Assembly: GCF_018691265.1 (NCBI RefSeq)
Contig: NW_024881282.1
Span: 26,252,899-26,316,898 of the forward strand
Origin: Tyto alba
Lineage: Eukaryota; Chordata; Aves; Strigiformes; Tytonidae
Length of the DNA stretch: 64,000 nt
Direction: 5' to 3'
Shown here: positions 22,701-36,700 of the stretch, piece by piece
How the letters are laid out: every line of letters begins with the position of its first letter
Numbering within the stretch: the stretch's first letter is position 1
Position numbers and translations under genes: made by a program
Notes under the pieces: generated by a model
Told to the model about the DNA's origin: nothing
The model's database searches: none
What the model saw: the letters and a program-made list of their open reading frames with translations, nothing else

Positions 22701-25700
22701 AGTGGATTTAAGAAATGGCATTCCTGAGAAACTTCAGGACACAGAAGCTTTGACCCAGTACCAATTTTGAAGAGCATCCTTAACTGCACTGCTCAGCCAG
22801 AAACAAAAATATTGTCTACCAGCATCTTATCACATCTTGAGGCTTATTCCGTCTATCACCTCTCTCCCCTCTTCCCTAGGAAGTAGGTGGGGGTTTTGTT
22901 TGTTTTTGTGATGAAGCAGTGAGGGAGTAGGAAGAGAAACTATGAGAGGAAAATACACGAGTTAACGGTGAAGATGTTACTTCAGAAAGTGTGATCAACA
23001 GTGCGGAATCTGAAAAGGGTCAAAGAGAAGAAGGAGGCAGCAGAGGCTTTGTGATCCAGTCAGGAATGGACAATTAGGAACCCCTGAGAAACCACATTTG
23101 ATGAGCTGGAAGTAACACAAGCAACACTGGGGCTGCAGCTGAAGGACAAGAAAACGACCACAGAAACAGAATTTGAGGACATCGCATGAGGGGAAGGCCA
23201 CCAGCATCAGCTGCAAGAATGGTGATGTCCTGGCAAAGGAGTCGCCGCGATGTAACAGAGATACCCGGCCTTCTACCTTTCCAAGCACAAGAAGACTGCA
23301 AGCATCAAGTTTTCCGTTTCTGCTGCTATTATTATAGCATTTTTTGACTGCTTTTGGTGTTATTTTGAATTTGCTGGGTCTACCACTAGCAGTCACGTTG
23401 TGTCAGAAAACAGTCTCCTTTCATCACAGAGCTAATTTTCATTGTTTCAAATGCATGCCATGCTGCAATATACACACTGGCATTATGAGGAGAAGGGATA
23501 ATAAAGACAGAAGTTCAGCAGAGGGCCAGATGTAATTTATTTTTTCAGTCCAAAGATGTCTGTTGGCTTAAAATCAAATGCCAGGATTGTCTTCTATTTC
23601 AGGCCACAGATTTAATAACATGATCTGCATGACTCTAACTTCTCAGTTCTAAGTCTTTCAAAGGCTTTTTGCTCTATGCAGCTTGCTTTTAAAATGGCTT
23701 TTTCTTGAACAGTTCAAACATCAAACTACCTAAAACTTTTTTTTTTTTCACCTCCATAAAGTCATAAAAGATAAAATATTTTTATAATACAGGTATTTCT
23801 TTTATTTATTTTTACCAAAACCAGTTCATACTTCTAGACATTGATAACACATTGAAAGTTTTTGAAGATTCTCATAAAATTCTTTGACATAAAAGATGTC
23901 CAGTAATTTCTACTGAATTTTTTAATTATTGTTTTGATGATTTATATCTTCAGACATCTCTGAGCACCTGACTTCTCTGAGGACCTAGACCCTCAGGCCA
24001 ATAATTGCATGAGAAGTCCTAGATGGTGCAGCTGCATCATTCTCTAGACACCATACTTAACAGCTATCCCAAAGCAAAACATGCAATGGTTTTCTTGCTG
24101 CTGTTATCAGTAGCACTACTTAGGATAAATTTTAAAAATAAAATAGTAGTTTTAAAATTTTATACTTCTGCTGAAGTGTATGTCAAGAAATGCAAAAAGA
24201 AACACTGAATTATTCTGTTCTGTGACTCATCTTTAGCACATTGACACATTTAAAAGGTAAGATATTTGGTGCCAAGAACTTCTGTTTCTTTGCAACTCAC
24301 GTATATGATGTTGTCTACACCACATCATGAGCCCTTCTTTCTACTGCAAAATACATTACTGAGCTTACATTAAGTGGAACATGACAGTTCACTTCAACTG
24401 AACATTCAATACAATGTTGTAGTTGAAGCTGCTTGATACGTCCCATTACAATATGTTGTCTACCAGTTGTCAATAAAGCTTCACGAAAACTTTAACTGTG
24501 GGTTGAAATATTCCATGTTTAATGTCTGTCATCAGACCAATTTACTCAATTTTTAAGTCCACAATTGATTCCCAAAAGTTAGAGATGGTTAGTGGAAAGT
24601 TTATTATTTGTCAGGTTAAAGAAACCAGAGGAAGCAGGACTGGAACGCACCCCAAACCACCTGATTCCATAAAACTTCTTATTGATCAAGTTTAGTTTTT
24701 CTGTGATTTACACAGCTACACAGAAAAGCAAAGGCCTGGACAAAATACAAGTCTCTAGATGTGTTTCCATGTGATTACAAGACTTCTTCAGAAGTCTTCA
24801 GACCTTACAGAGAGATCTTTGGAAGATCCTGCCTGATTCCGAAGATCGTGGAGGGCCCATCTCCTCTATAGCTTCTACCTGCTGATCGCACGGTCAGGTG
24901 TAACACGTTGTACAACCACCACTGAGCACCTCCCACTTGGAACCATCAGGGGAGAAGCAGGACTTTCTTTCCAGTTTCCCTTCCTGATACCCACAGGCTA
25001 CTGCTACTCCAGACACTGAAAGGAGAGCTGGAGACTCACTCTTTTGTACTTCCAGTGCTGTCCTGGCAGAGGGAGGAGGAAACAGCCACGATGAAGTACT
25101 GAGGGAGCCAAATAATGATGAAGTAAAGCACAGTTTGATAGACAACCATACCTTGTGAATTCCCTTACATCCGTGAGCCTGATTTGCTTAATGTTTGCAC
25201 AGTATTATTACTGTGGATTTGGATTGGTTTTTTCCCTTTTTTTTTTTTTTTTAGGTGAAGCATTTATTTGGATTTTTACATATGCTTATACAAAAGAGAA
25301 GTTTTAAAGCAGTAAAATCTTACCAAATGATAAACAGTATAGAATTACTTTGGATCTTAAAAAAACCCAAACAAACGAAACCAAAACCAAACTCCCCAAA
25401 AAACCTTCTGAAAAGGGGAAGTGAAAATCAATAGATCATCAAAGGAATAAAATCCCTAAGCAACAGAATCTGTACACTGACCATTAAAGTTTTGTTCCCA
25501 TCTGTGTATGCACACATACATATGTCTATCCAGAAGGTATTTTTGGTTCTTTCCATATACTGTATCTGCTCTCATTATAGTCCATTTTAGCTATTTCCAC
25601 ACATCATTTCTATTTCTGCCCTTCTCTATCACAGACCACACATTACCAGTCAGCTGGTTACAACATTAGGGTAGAGGAAGACAAGTACACTAACTGATTC

Positions 25701-27117
25701 ATTTGGAGATACCTTGAAGGTAAAGACGACAGCCTAAAAAGTATTAGCATGAAATTTCTTGGCTAGAATTTCTACACAATATGAATCATCCTCTGTCCTG
25801 TGATGAGATGAGCCAGCAAAGATGGGACACTTTCCTTGGGTGAGGAGTTATATTCTAAGGCGCCACAGCTTGAACACTGTGCATAGAGCATACCAGTAAT
25901 TGTTGCATCACATTTGATAATCTCTCTTGGCACCTTACAGCTCAAGTATCTAACACCACAGATAATATATGCAAATGCTGGAAAAATAAATGACAGTTTT
26001 CAGATGTATAATCCAACACCTACTCAAATAAAATTCTACTAACACGCAGGCTAACTGGCTCTAGACAATTATGTTTCTATTTTGCCACTGTTTATCTGTG
26101 AAGTTATGGTTTCTAGCTAACCTATGCACTGCTTTATACCCCCCAGGATCAGATATTTAAATCTGAGATTTTAATTAGTGCTTTGTGGCTTTCAAATACC
26201 CAGGAGATATATATTACTGTTTCATTTTGTTTCTTTTTTCCTTCTTCATTACTGGGTTTACAGATCACAGGCAACTCTAAAGAAAATGAGGCCAGCTTCA
26301 ACTACAGTAGCAATGGTGGCAGTCACATATTCTGCCTAGTTAGGCACTTCTAATACACACAATATGTGGCAACTAAACACTTTCCAAGTGGGAGGTCTGA
26401 CAGCTACGCTACTTGTCATGATAAATGCACAGTAAGTGTATGCTGCAGTACGAAGAATGCCCTCAAACTTTTAAAAATCATGTTTTGGGATGAGGATCCT
26501 TTTTCCTCTCACTTCTCCCCTTCTCAGTGCATGCACAGCTGTTGTGTGAGATCTCATCACAGTATATGCAAGAATAATGTTAACTATATATCCAGGTGTT
26601 TACTAGTTTACTGAAGTTGTTCCCATACAGTAGAGGTGCTAGTCACAACCACAAAAATATGCAATCTTTGTCCTGAAGAATTTGTCAGTAAGGGAAGGAA
26701 GTAGTAAGATGGCTAGACAGAATCATACAGAAACATGTTCAGATGTCCCATGTATAGTCCTTAAATCATCCTTTCCCCATGCTTGAAGTAAAGGACTAAC
26801 CCATAGGATGAACGTGATGGATGATCTCTGAACAGACCACTCAACTTGTCTTCCAGGAAGAGATTTTAGGAAATAATTACTCAGGACTTAGTGAATCTGC
26901 TGTCCTTGTGGGAATAGGTTTCTAAACTGGAGCCTGGAAATGGACTAGAACCGTTTGTTACTGTGAATTTCCAATGCACTCAGTAATTCTGAAAGTTTAT
27001 ATAGCCATTGAACTTGGTATCCTGTATTTTTTATTGTGTCCCACATGCCAAATTCTGTTCTGTACTTCTTGCTGAAGCATAATGGAATGAGCCACAGGTT
27101 TAAAGCATACACTTGAA
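13761..27117. other. Long intron stretch without recognised gene
   Basis: AT-rich intron. Homopolymers: A20 with an (AAAAC)-like tail at 14366-14395, A15 at 18857-18871, T14 near 22012, T16 at 25237-25252. Slightly GC-richer patches at 16070-16310, 18540-18740, 22990-23290 and 24790-25090 match nothing I know. A 162-codon minus-strand open frame at 15572-16060 is unremarkable in composition. Confidence 0.5.
14366..14417. repeat. A-rich simple repeat
   Basis: Twenty A in a row, then CAAAAACAAAAC and further AACAAAAC units. It may be the tail of an unrecognised retroposed copy, but no body was identified upstream. Confidence 0.85.
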
Positions 27118-27720
27118 AAGACCAATTCAGAGCGACCTGGACAAGCTCAATAAGTGGGCCCATGAGGGCATCATGAGGTTCCACAAGGCCAAGTGCAAGG
27201 TCCCGCACCTGGGTCAGGGCAATCCCCAGTATCAATACAGGCTGGGGGATGAAGGGATTGAGAGCAGCCCTGCTGGAGGAGGACTTGGGGGTACTGGTGG
27301 ATGAAAATCTGGACACGAGCCAACAATGTGAACTTACAGCCCAGAAAGCCAACTGTACCCTGGGCTCTGGGGTCCTTATTGTGGCCTTTCAGTAGTTAAA
27401 GTACCTCATAAAAAAGATGGTGACAGATTTTTAGTAGAGCCTGTTACAATAGGACAAGAGATAATGCTTTTAAACTAAAAGAGTGTAGGTTCAAACTAGA
27501 TATAAGGAAGAATTTTTTTACAATGAGGATGGTGAAACACTGGAACAGGTTGCCCAGAGAGGTGGTAGATGCCCCATCCCTGGAAACATTCAAGGATGGG
27601 GCTCTGAGCAACCTGATCTAGCTGAAGATGTCCCTGCTCATTGCAGGGTGGTTGGACTAGATGACCTTTAAAGGCCCCTTGCAACCCAAACTATTCAATG
27701 ATACTATGACTCTGTGATTC
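27118..27720 (+). mobile_element. CR1 LINE with internal deletion
   Basis: The 5' part matches the CR1 ORF2 segment [22 protein letters not shown] (a CR1 'thumb' region) at 27123-27190. Near 27375 the sequence jumps from CTGGGGTCC straight to TTATTGTGGCC, so the reverse-transcriptase C-terminus is missing. The 3' UTR follows to ATACTATGACTCTGTGATTC. Its last 182 bases (27520-27701) are nearly identical to the antisense CR1 at 49491-49672 (one mismatch). Confidence 0.92.
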
Positions 27721-30700
27721 TACAGTTTCATGTCAGCCTTCTCAGACATGAAAAAGCCCATACGCAATTTGAACACTGATGTTTGCCTGAATTTGTATGG
27801 AGCCCTGAAAGAGGAACAGCCCTGCTCATTGCAGGTAGTGGTGAATAATGGTATTTTAAAGTATCATTGTAACTAAAAAGGACATGGTGAATTTGATGGA
27901 GCATCATGAAATATTTCCTACAAGGGAGATAAAATCATGGAAGCAGCTTTCAACAGTTTTGAGAAATATTCATGTAGGTTGTTTAAAAAGGAGGACAAAA
28001 AGACCTCATATTAAGCACCAAATATTTTCAGTTGCCTGTCCACCTAACTGCACCATGAGGTTCATCAGAAGAAAGGTAAGTAAAATCACTGAAGGAAGAT
28101 TTGAAACGGAAGTCTTATGGATGACTTCAGGAAGGCTATTTCATATGTGTGGGGGAGGAGAGGGAAAGAAAGGTCTGGAAAATATGGGGGGAACTCGTCA
28201 TCAAAGCAAGGAGTACTTGTGGAAGAGCAGGTAGCATTACGAGCTGTTCAGAAGAAAGGCAGGCACTCTTAAGAGACTTCTGGTATGTTTAAAAGAGAAT
28301 TACGTTCTAATCTCATTCAGAAAAAATCAATTGTGTGATTGTTAGGGAAGCATGTTTAGAAGTTTTCCCTGTTATCTGTTGAGGAGAGAAACTGCTCATA
28401 CGAAAACTCTGTCATAGCTGACGTGCTAACATAATCATATTCATCATGGACATCTTTTATCGCTTTATGTCCACAAGTGACTTATTTTTAAAACTTGCCA
28501 CGTAAGTAGAAAATATGTTTCAGAAGCTTGGTCTCTTAGGAAATCAGGAATGTTAACACCCTTCCAATTGAACTATTCTACTGTTTCTTGAACAACTTTA
28601 TGTACTATTGCAAAGTGAGACTCATTGTTCCATTCAAATATCTAAAGACTATATGAAGAGCTAACGTGGAAACACAGATATAGCTATTACTACACATCAC
28701 AGAAAGCTGGTCTGTTGCCATCCATTTGAGAGCTTGGAGAATGTGCATCCTCATTATATGTTTCAATGATAAGGAAAAAAACCCCACAGGTATGTCAATA
28801 TTCTGGGACAGCAACAAGAACTATACAAGTGCTCTTCAGTATACAGTGCCGATAATTTAAAACATGAGTTATAAGAATGCACGCATTTTTTGAAATCTTC
28901 CAGATGACTATTTTGCTGGAAGAAATAAGGCTGCTGCCCTACACTATTCAGGCAAAGCCCTCCCCAAAGTGCAAAAACTCCCAAAAGCTAACAAAAAGCC
29001 TGTAGTTTAATGGAGACTATTTATGCACTTTAAAAACCGAAACTTCACTTACATTTGACTACAGCAATACTGTTTCAGCAAGTAACTATCCATGGAGTTT
29101 CCATCTCAGAAACAGAGTTGCCTACAAGCTGGTAAACATTCCCTGAAGCAGTTTCCATTACTGACATTATATTTGCCTCTCTTTTCTTGATAACAACCCT
29201 TGAACCTCTTTATTCAGGTCTCCCATTTCAACAAGATCTATCTATTTCCAGAATTATGAATTCACTCGGGATTAATTCTTAATGAGTGGTGTGAAAGGGA
29301 CTGTGACAAACACAGTAGTCTGAAAGGTCTCTCTGCGGTCTTTCATATCCTGTAATTTCAAGTATTAGACCTTTAAGAATGAACACAGCAAGGTCTTAGG
29401 CTAGAAGCATTTGTCCTTCTCTTTAAAAAGAAGAGACGTAAAGAATATTTATGAATATCTCACTTGAGCTCACAAAGATTCCTGTTTTGCACTGTACTCA
29501 TACAGTCCAGTTACTTTTCAACAACTCGAAGTCCCATTGTACCTCTGTACTACAAGCAATTCCTGCTATATATAGCTGTATCTCCATCAATAAGTGTCTG
29601 TCATCTATAAAGAGTTCCAAATACTTAATAAGCACCTGGATCAAATTCAGAGTTGGAAATAATAACACCATAAAAGTAAGAAGAGGAAATACTCAATATC
29701 CTACCTCACTAAAGATGAAAGCTGTTAAAACACAATGAAATGCAAATTATATTAGAGCTCAATGCAATAAAAATCCAAGGAATGCCAAGTGTCGTAACAA
29801 AGCTATTCATTAGATTCACCTCTAACACAACACAGAAATACACAGTATCAAGGAACCTCTTATTTTAGCTAGAAAACTATAGCATCACTTCTGCAGCAGG
29901 AGTTAACCACTTTGATCTCAGCTCGAACCAAACTCCGGGGCCGAGAAGGCTATGATTAACAGAGGATCCAGGAAAACGATCAAGATGACAAAAAAAGCAT
30001 GTGCTCCACAAATCCTTGGGGCACTTGGGATGACTGAAAACTTTTTAGCACAGTCCCGGAGTACAGAGACACAGTAACTGATAAGACTCTCAGCACCAGG
30101 CCTCATGAATAACCATCATTCCTGTGTAAGGAATCTGTTGATATATCAACTCTTCAATCACTTTGTGAAACTCTCAACCTTGATGTGAACTGACAAAGGC
30201 TTTCCTCCTTCCAAAGCTACTTTACTCTTCAGACCAGTTCTGAAATACAAGTGCAACACAGCAAGAATTCTACATCTTTTAGTAAGACTATATGCTACCA
30301 GTGCCCAAAAAGTTCTGAAATTTAAATGCAAACTACATCTTTCAACTTGACCTGAACTCATGAAACTCTAGGCATAAATGGGGAGAGGAAGAGTAATGTA
30401 TATATTTAAATAACATAAGGTAGAGAAGGAATAACAGCACACTATTTGTACTACATTTGGATTGTTTTTATTTTCTTTTTTCAGTGCTTGGGAACAAATA
30501 TCTTCAAATTACCTGTAACAGGTTTTTGGACTATCTATACAACACTACCTTGTAAGGAAATCTTTCTTCGCAATGTTAATGTCCCAGTGAGTTGTAAGAA
30601 CGGTTAAATAACTACTGTAGTGACATTCTTGTTGGACAAAATATGATTATATAATGTGAAACATGATCATTCTTAAGTCATTTACAAACTACAGATTTCT

Positions 30701-33700
30701 ACTCTTTTTTTTTTTTTTTTAATAGAAATTACTTAAAATTGGATATAGGCTCACAAAGGACTGCTAACAAAGCAGTCTGACTCACAGAGAAACAAGAAAT
30801 ACAGAGGTAGTTCATGAAACTCTAGAAACAATTTTAAGAACCTAGAGAAAAATATTTATTTCACATAGCACAAGGGAAATTGTTTAATCAGTTTTAAAGT
30901 AAAAGTAATCCTAAATTCTGTTTGCCACTCAGACACTATTACTAAAAAACCAGGCATTGTACTACACTGAAGATCACTATTTCCTTAATGTATGTGAAAT
31001 TACTAAGTTAAAGTCCACTGACAATAAGAACAAAGATATCGATAAATACAATATTGAAATTACTGGCATGATTAAGGAGCTATGCCTATTGCATTTTGAT
31101 TTATGGATGTGACTTGAGAATGTCTGAAGCCTCCTGGGGCTGGATTGTCATTTCCAAAGTTTAAGGTTCCTTCACTCATGAAGAGGACTGACGGATGCAA
31201 AAGAGGTTCCCAAGATTGGTGTTCACCTGGGTGACAGTGACACGAGACGTGGCCCTGCCAGTCAACGGGGACAGCCCAAGTGAGCAAGAGCACCCACCAC
31301 AGTGCCTCTTTCCATTACCCGGCAATTAAGACACTAATTTACAAATGAGGATGGATACAGACACTGCAAATTATCCTGGGAAAGAGGGAGCTGAATGGAA
31401 GTGCTTTTTCTCCCTAATGCATGTCCTTACTAGACTGTAGACACATGCTCCTTCTTGCTTCCTACCTCTTCAGTTTCATGACTCTTGCATTCCTGCATGC
31501 AAAATATCAGGCCACTTGTTTCGGAGGCGGAAAATGTGGACTGGTGCCAGTAAGAATCAGACTATTTTAGCCTACCAGGAAGTCACTGGGTTCGGTACCC
31601 AGTATAGCTCAATCAGTGTGTAGGGTTTTAGGCTAATTATATACTTGCCCGTGACAAGAATAGCAGGTATCTTGGAACCCTGTCAAAAATGTTGGCTATT
31701 CTGTGCTACCTTGCTATGTACCTACAATACTTACTATAAAACTACTGGCATGTTTACTTTGCATTTCTTGCAGGTTTTCCTCTCATCTCGTCCCTTACCA
31801 AACATCATCCATACATCCATTCAAAACAGAGTGTTATATCACAGGAAGGGGAAAAAAAGCTGTAGGCTCTTTTCACACCATTCCTCTGTTTTCACTATGA
31901 AATGCTGTATCCAGATCTAGTCCAACTGACCAATCACCAATCACACACTCCCCTAAAGAATGTAGTTATTCCAAATTCAGACCTGTGTAACTGGTCTGAA
32001 TTTGCTTTTGGATGGCAGGAACATGTAAGTAGGTGTAGATTGCTTGTAATGGGTTGGAAAAGGAGATGAAACTTTCAAAACGTTGTTGAAAAAGCTAGAG
32101 AAGGAATTATAACAACCATATTTTCGTTCCATTTAAACACAAGCTGTTATGTAAGTGTCCACTGCAGTAGGCTTCATTTTGAAGAAAGTTAAACAGGCAC
32201 ACACTGGCTCTCCTGCAGCAAATAAAGTTATTTAACATACCTCAAGGAATTCAGAATATTACAGACTGATTTTTTTTCTAGTTAGTGCCTCAAATCTGCC
32301 TGTAATAAGAGTATTTAAAGATAGTAGGCAGCAATTTTCAATGAAGAAAATCATAAAGTCATGTTGTCTGAAGAAATAAAGCCACCTGGTATTCTAATGG
32401 ATATTTAAAATAACAACATTAAGTGACATAACCTTAACAAAAAGAATTCCTACGGTGTCAAATATTAATGATTTTGAAAGTTTTTATCAAAGTTTCATAA
32501 ACACAAGAAAAAATATTGAGCTGCGACATAAGAGAAATATCAAATCGGCCGGGGCTCAAGGCGTCTACAAATGGATATCAGAAAAAAGACAAAACCGGAG
32601 ATTCAGACAAACTTACTGCAATACGGATCTCCTCAAAAACGTATTTTTACAGGCAAAATTCTCACGCACGAAACAATTAACTCATACTAAAACAAAACAC
32701 TTCTGTATGCCGACATTAAACCAACATTCACAGCTGGACGTGTCTCACACATTGAGCTGTGCTGCAACGTGGGCAACAAAACCCGCTTGCCACCCATAGG
32801 CACATACAGTTGCCAGCCCACCCACATTTTTGCCTCTTCGACCTCCACAATGGTACTGCTGCCTTCAGCCGCAGCAGACGTACTGCAACATTGCTGGACC
32901 TATCAACAGAAAATACAAAAATTACCTTCCTAAGTTAAAAAATACCATGGGCTCCAGGACTGTCTCTAATTTAAAAATCCCTAGGCAGCTTTTGCCTCTA
33001 ATATTAATGGGTTCTCCCTGAACGCTATCTGGTTCAGGCAATTAAATTTTCCTATAATTATTTAGATAAAACTAAAGTAAACAGGCTGAGTCATCCTGGC
33101 AATAGGCTAACAGCGGGATATCTGGAAAACGTGGATTTACTAAGGACATCTGCTAACACCGCAACACTTACTGAGGTGTGTAAAGTCCCAATGACGTTTT
33201 TTTTTTTTCCCTGAGAAAGTTTAAATACTTGCAGATTGAAAATGCATGTTAGGCTGGAAATAGCCCATGAAATCATCTTTCATTCTGTATATCACAGCAT
33301 ACTTAAGAGATTGTTCAGAGGAGTGTTTTGAAGTTTACAGATGAGTTTGTTTTTAAGTCTGATGTCCTATCTGAAAACTCAAAGAGCCGATTTTTATTGA
33401 GTGTGGGAAATCAGATCACTAAAGAAATGACAGACAAGCTTTACTAATATCAGTTTCTTTTGCTTTACAGGAAGGTGCACAGTATTAAATTCTCTTACTA
33501 TCTTAACAGCATATACAAAATTATTTTTTTCTCAATAGTGACAGGTCTTACTTGCACAACATGATGCATTTTGCAACTGACTTAATTTCTGCATTCTTCT
33601 CTGAGACAGTAATTTGCAGTGGGATAGAATAGTCTCCTAATATTCTGATTAGACAGGGTGCTTTTCTCCCATTACATATTTCATTTTTTCTGAATACAGA

Positions 33701-36700
33701 GGCCAAAGTAGAATCTGTCGTGACTACGCTGTATCATGACTTCGGTTCGTGGTGGTTTGTTTGGTCTGTTTTGTTTGCTTAATCTCCTCATCTGGCTAAA
33801 ACCTTTATCTAATTTAATTTCTTTTGCAAGGTCAAAATCAGCACAATTTTGGCAAATGTGACTATGTGAACATTTTCATGTCTAGATTTCGGTACAGACT
33901 TCTTTACCGACAAGTCCTGTTTAGGCTTTCCATTTTCTGCCAGATGAGTTTGGGTCCTTACCAATATATTTTGGACAGATACAAACCTGAAACAGCTTTT
34001 GGGTTGCTTTTTGGTCAAAATTCCAAACTTCCTCCAATGTTCAAGTCCCCAAATTCTTAAGTCTAACAGACTTCACTAAATAATTCTCTTGATTTTTCAA
34101 AGTGCTCTCTCTCAGCATAAAAGCCCCCTTAATTATTGGACTGGTTTAGTTTTCTTTAATCATCTGTTCAACATAAATGAAATCAACACATGATTACAAC
34201 ATCTAATGCTCTTTCTAAGGCAGCTCTCTGTAATATTATTATTAACAGCACTAAATCTAAATGGAATAAGTGTTCCCAGTTAGCATTAGCAGAATTTTGT
34301 CTCTAATCTGCATCTAGGAAGTTTACAGCTTCTCGTAATATGTTAGTATTTCTCCCACTGGTAAAAACTACACAGCTGTCTGTCTGCATCCAGTCTGAGC
34401 TGTGATCCCAGTAGACTACCAGCAGAATCTCAGCAGAACGGTCCTCCTCAAAGTGATTTTAAAAAAAAATGAATCCTGTTTTATTTATGAAGGTTTGTCC
34501 TCGTCATTATTATTAAATGCTTATGTATGAATTTAAGAATTCTATTTTCAATTACAATTTCAAGCAATTTATTAGATCCCAAATTTAGGCTTCCTGGTGT
34601 GTATTCTCCTTAGTTCCCAAATATTTTTTTTTTAAGCAGAAAACAATATAGTCTATCTTCTATCTCTGCAATACAGCAACTGCTATGCAAAAATTAGTCT
34701 ATTCCACTTTCTCAAGTCACCTATTCTGTAGACATTAATATGTGCTTGTAAAACAGAAAGGACATATAAAGACAGAAATCATTTTTTATAAAGCTTCATC
34801 AAATTTGTTCCCATGAAGGATTTTTTCCTTCCTAAACATGGTGTTTTCATCAGAAACTGCCTTGCTCTGTAAGTTGTATTTCCATTTTTGCTAGACAATC
34901 TTAACGGTTCTAAGTAGCTGTGAAAAATTCTCCTTCCTAAGTGATTTAAATTTCTTTGTCTTCTAACCACCCTCCAGTCTATTAGGATAATTAGCAATTT
35001 TCCAAAAACTTTCCTTGACCCAGGTCCTTCAGTTAAAAGAATGAGATCTCAGGTTACCTCCCTTCTTGCTTCAATAAATTTAAAGTCCCTAGAAGATTTT
35101 CTTCCAAAAGAAAAAAAGCAAGTGTTACAATTCCTTTAGAACAAATTTTAAAAAAAGCTCTGACTGAAGAATAAAAGAATCCAAATCAGAGCTCCATGAC
35201 CTACCACCTACGGGTGTTCAATTCCATGGCAACATGAGTCTTCCTAATGATTACTCAGCCTTAGATTACTTTATGCATAATATTAGCATCCAGTCTTCCA
35301 GCAGGGAGCTATGCCATCAGGAAAGTTTATTCAAAGGTGACTGTTCACAGAAGCAACCTGAGCTGTTGGGTAACACTTTTGGTTTTTTCAGTGGGAAATT
35401 TCTATAGGTTGAATTTTGAAAATAACAGAACTGCGTGACTATTGCAGCACATATTGTGAGACATCAGTTTTGCAGTGCAGACCAACACAGCCCTTATACA
35501 GAGTTCTTCTACTGGCTGTATTTGCAGGACAGTAAACCCCTTTATATGTGATATCTTTGTGTCTGTATACACAGCATCTCACTAAATATGTATGTGTATA
35601 TAAATATGAACACCTATCACTGATGTACTCAGTTTCTCATTTTACCACTTAGAAATATTATCCAGGTTGGTTTTGATTCTCTCTCAGCTGCTGTACTGTG
35701 GTTTGTGTTTGATAAGATTTCTTAAAAAAAAAGGCCTTTAATAAATATGAAGGATGAATACATTTTCCTCATATGCCTTCAGAAAGTTTCTGCTTTCTAA
35801 AAGCTAATGAACTCTGGATTTTGAATAATTATTCTCTTTTCAAAAGATTTTGCCAGTAGAAGAGATTCTGTGGACAGCTCTGGCATTAAAAAAGTGTGCA
35901 CATATTTACCCAAGACATGACACAACTCCAGGCATAGGGCCTGGAGCTATTATGAGAAGTAGAAAATTACAGTGGTCAATTTAACAGGTCAGTCCAATTT
36001 TATTGATGATGAGTAGAGTTTAATCTCAATACAGAATCTTTCTGATACAACCATACCGCCCAACAAACAGGCAGGTCTCCAGGGCACATCCTAATACAAT
36101 TTAGCAGATGGCACCGTTTGTCCAAGTTCTCAAGCTGAATAATGAAGCACTGATAACACAAAACCTACTCATCTTGAAGCTGTCTCATACAACCTCCTCA
36201 TAATTGGCAAAAATGAAACTATGTTGCTCACCCAAAGGATCTGCTGCAATAGGACCACAGGGTACATCTTTTCAGATATAGATAGATCCTAATAGTTTCC
36301 AGCACTTAAAAGGATCTGCAAACTGTGAAAATTACAAATACAAATATACTTGCCAAGATTACCAACACTGTGCACTCCACTTTACCAGGCTAATTAACAA
36401 GACAAGGAAAAGTACAAAGATAAACATAATTTCTAAACATCTCTGATGTTAAGCTCCCCTACACTTGTCACCAAACTACTTAACAGACTTGGTGAAGGGG
36501 ATTATAATATACAGCTCCTATCTGCTGCTTCCATCATCATCACTGGAATTGAAAAAGTAAAAGATAAAGTTATTCCTAAAAAGCACTCAAAGGAAGCTGG
36601 TATTTTGGAGGCTATCATCTTCTGAGGATACACAGACTGAAGATACAAGCTCAAAACTCAACCTGTGATCTGGAATGGAGTATTATAAAAACCGTGGCCA

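Noticed and set aside
31585..31620. tRNA-like words (GGTTCGGTACCC and TAGCTCAATCAGT)
   Set aside because: The B-box-like word precedes the A-box-like word, the order opposite to a tRNA or tRNA-derived SINE, and no cloverleaf forms on either strand.
32455..32799. 114-codon plus-strand open frame starting MSNINDFESFY
   Set aside because: Basic, coil-like composition but no domain, no repeat match, no splice sites. Likely chance.
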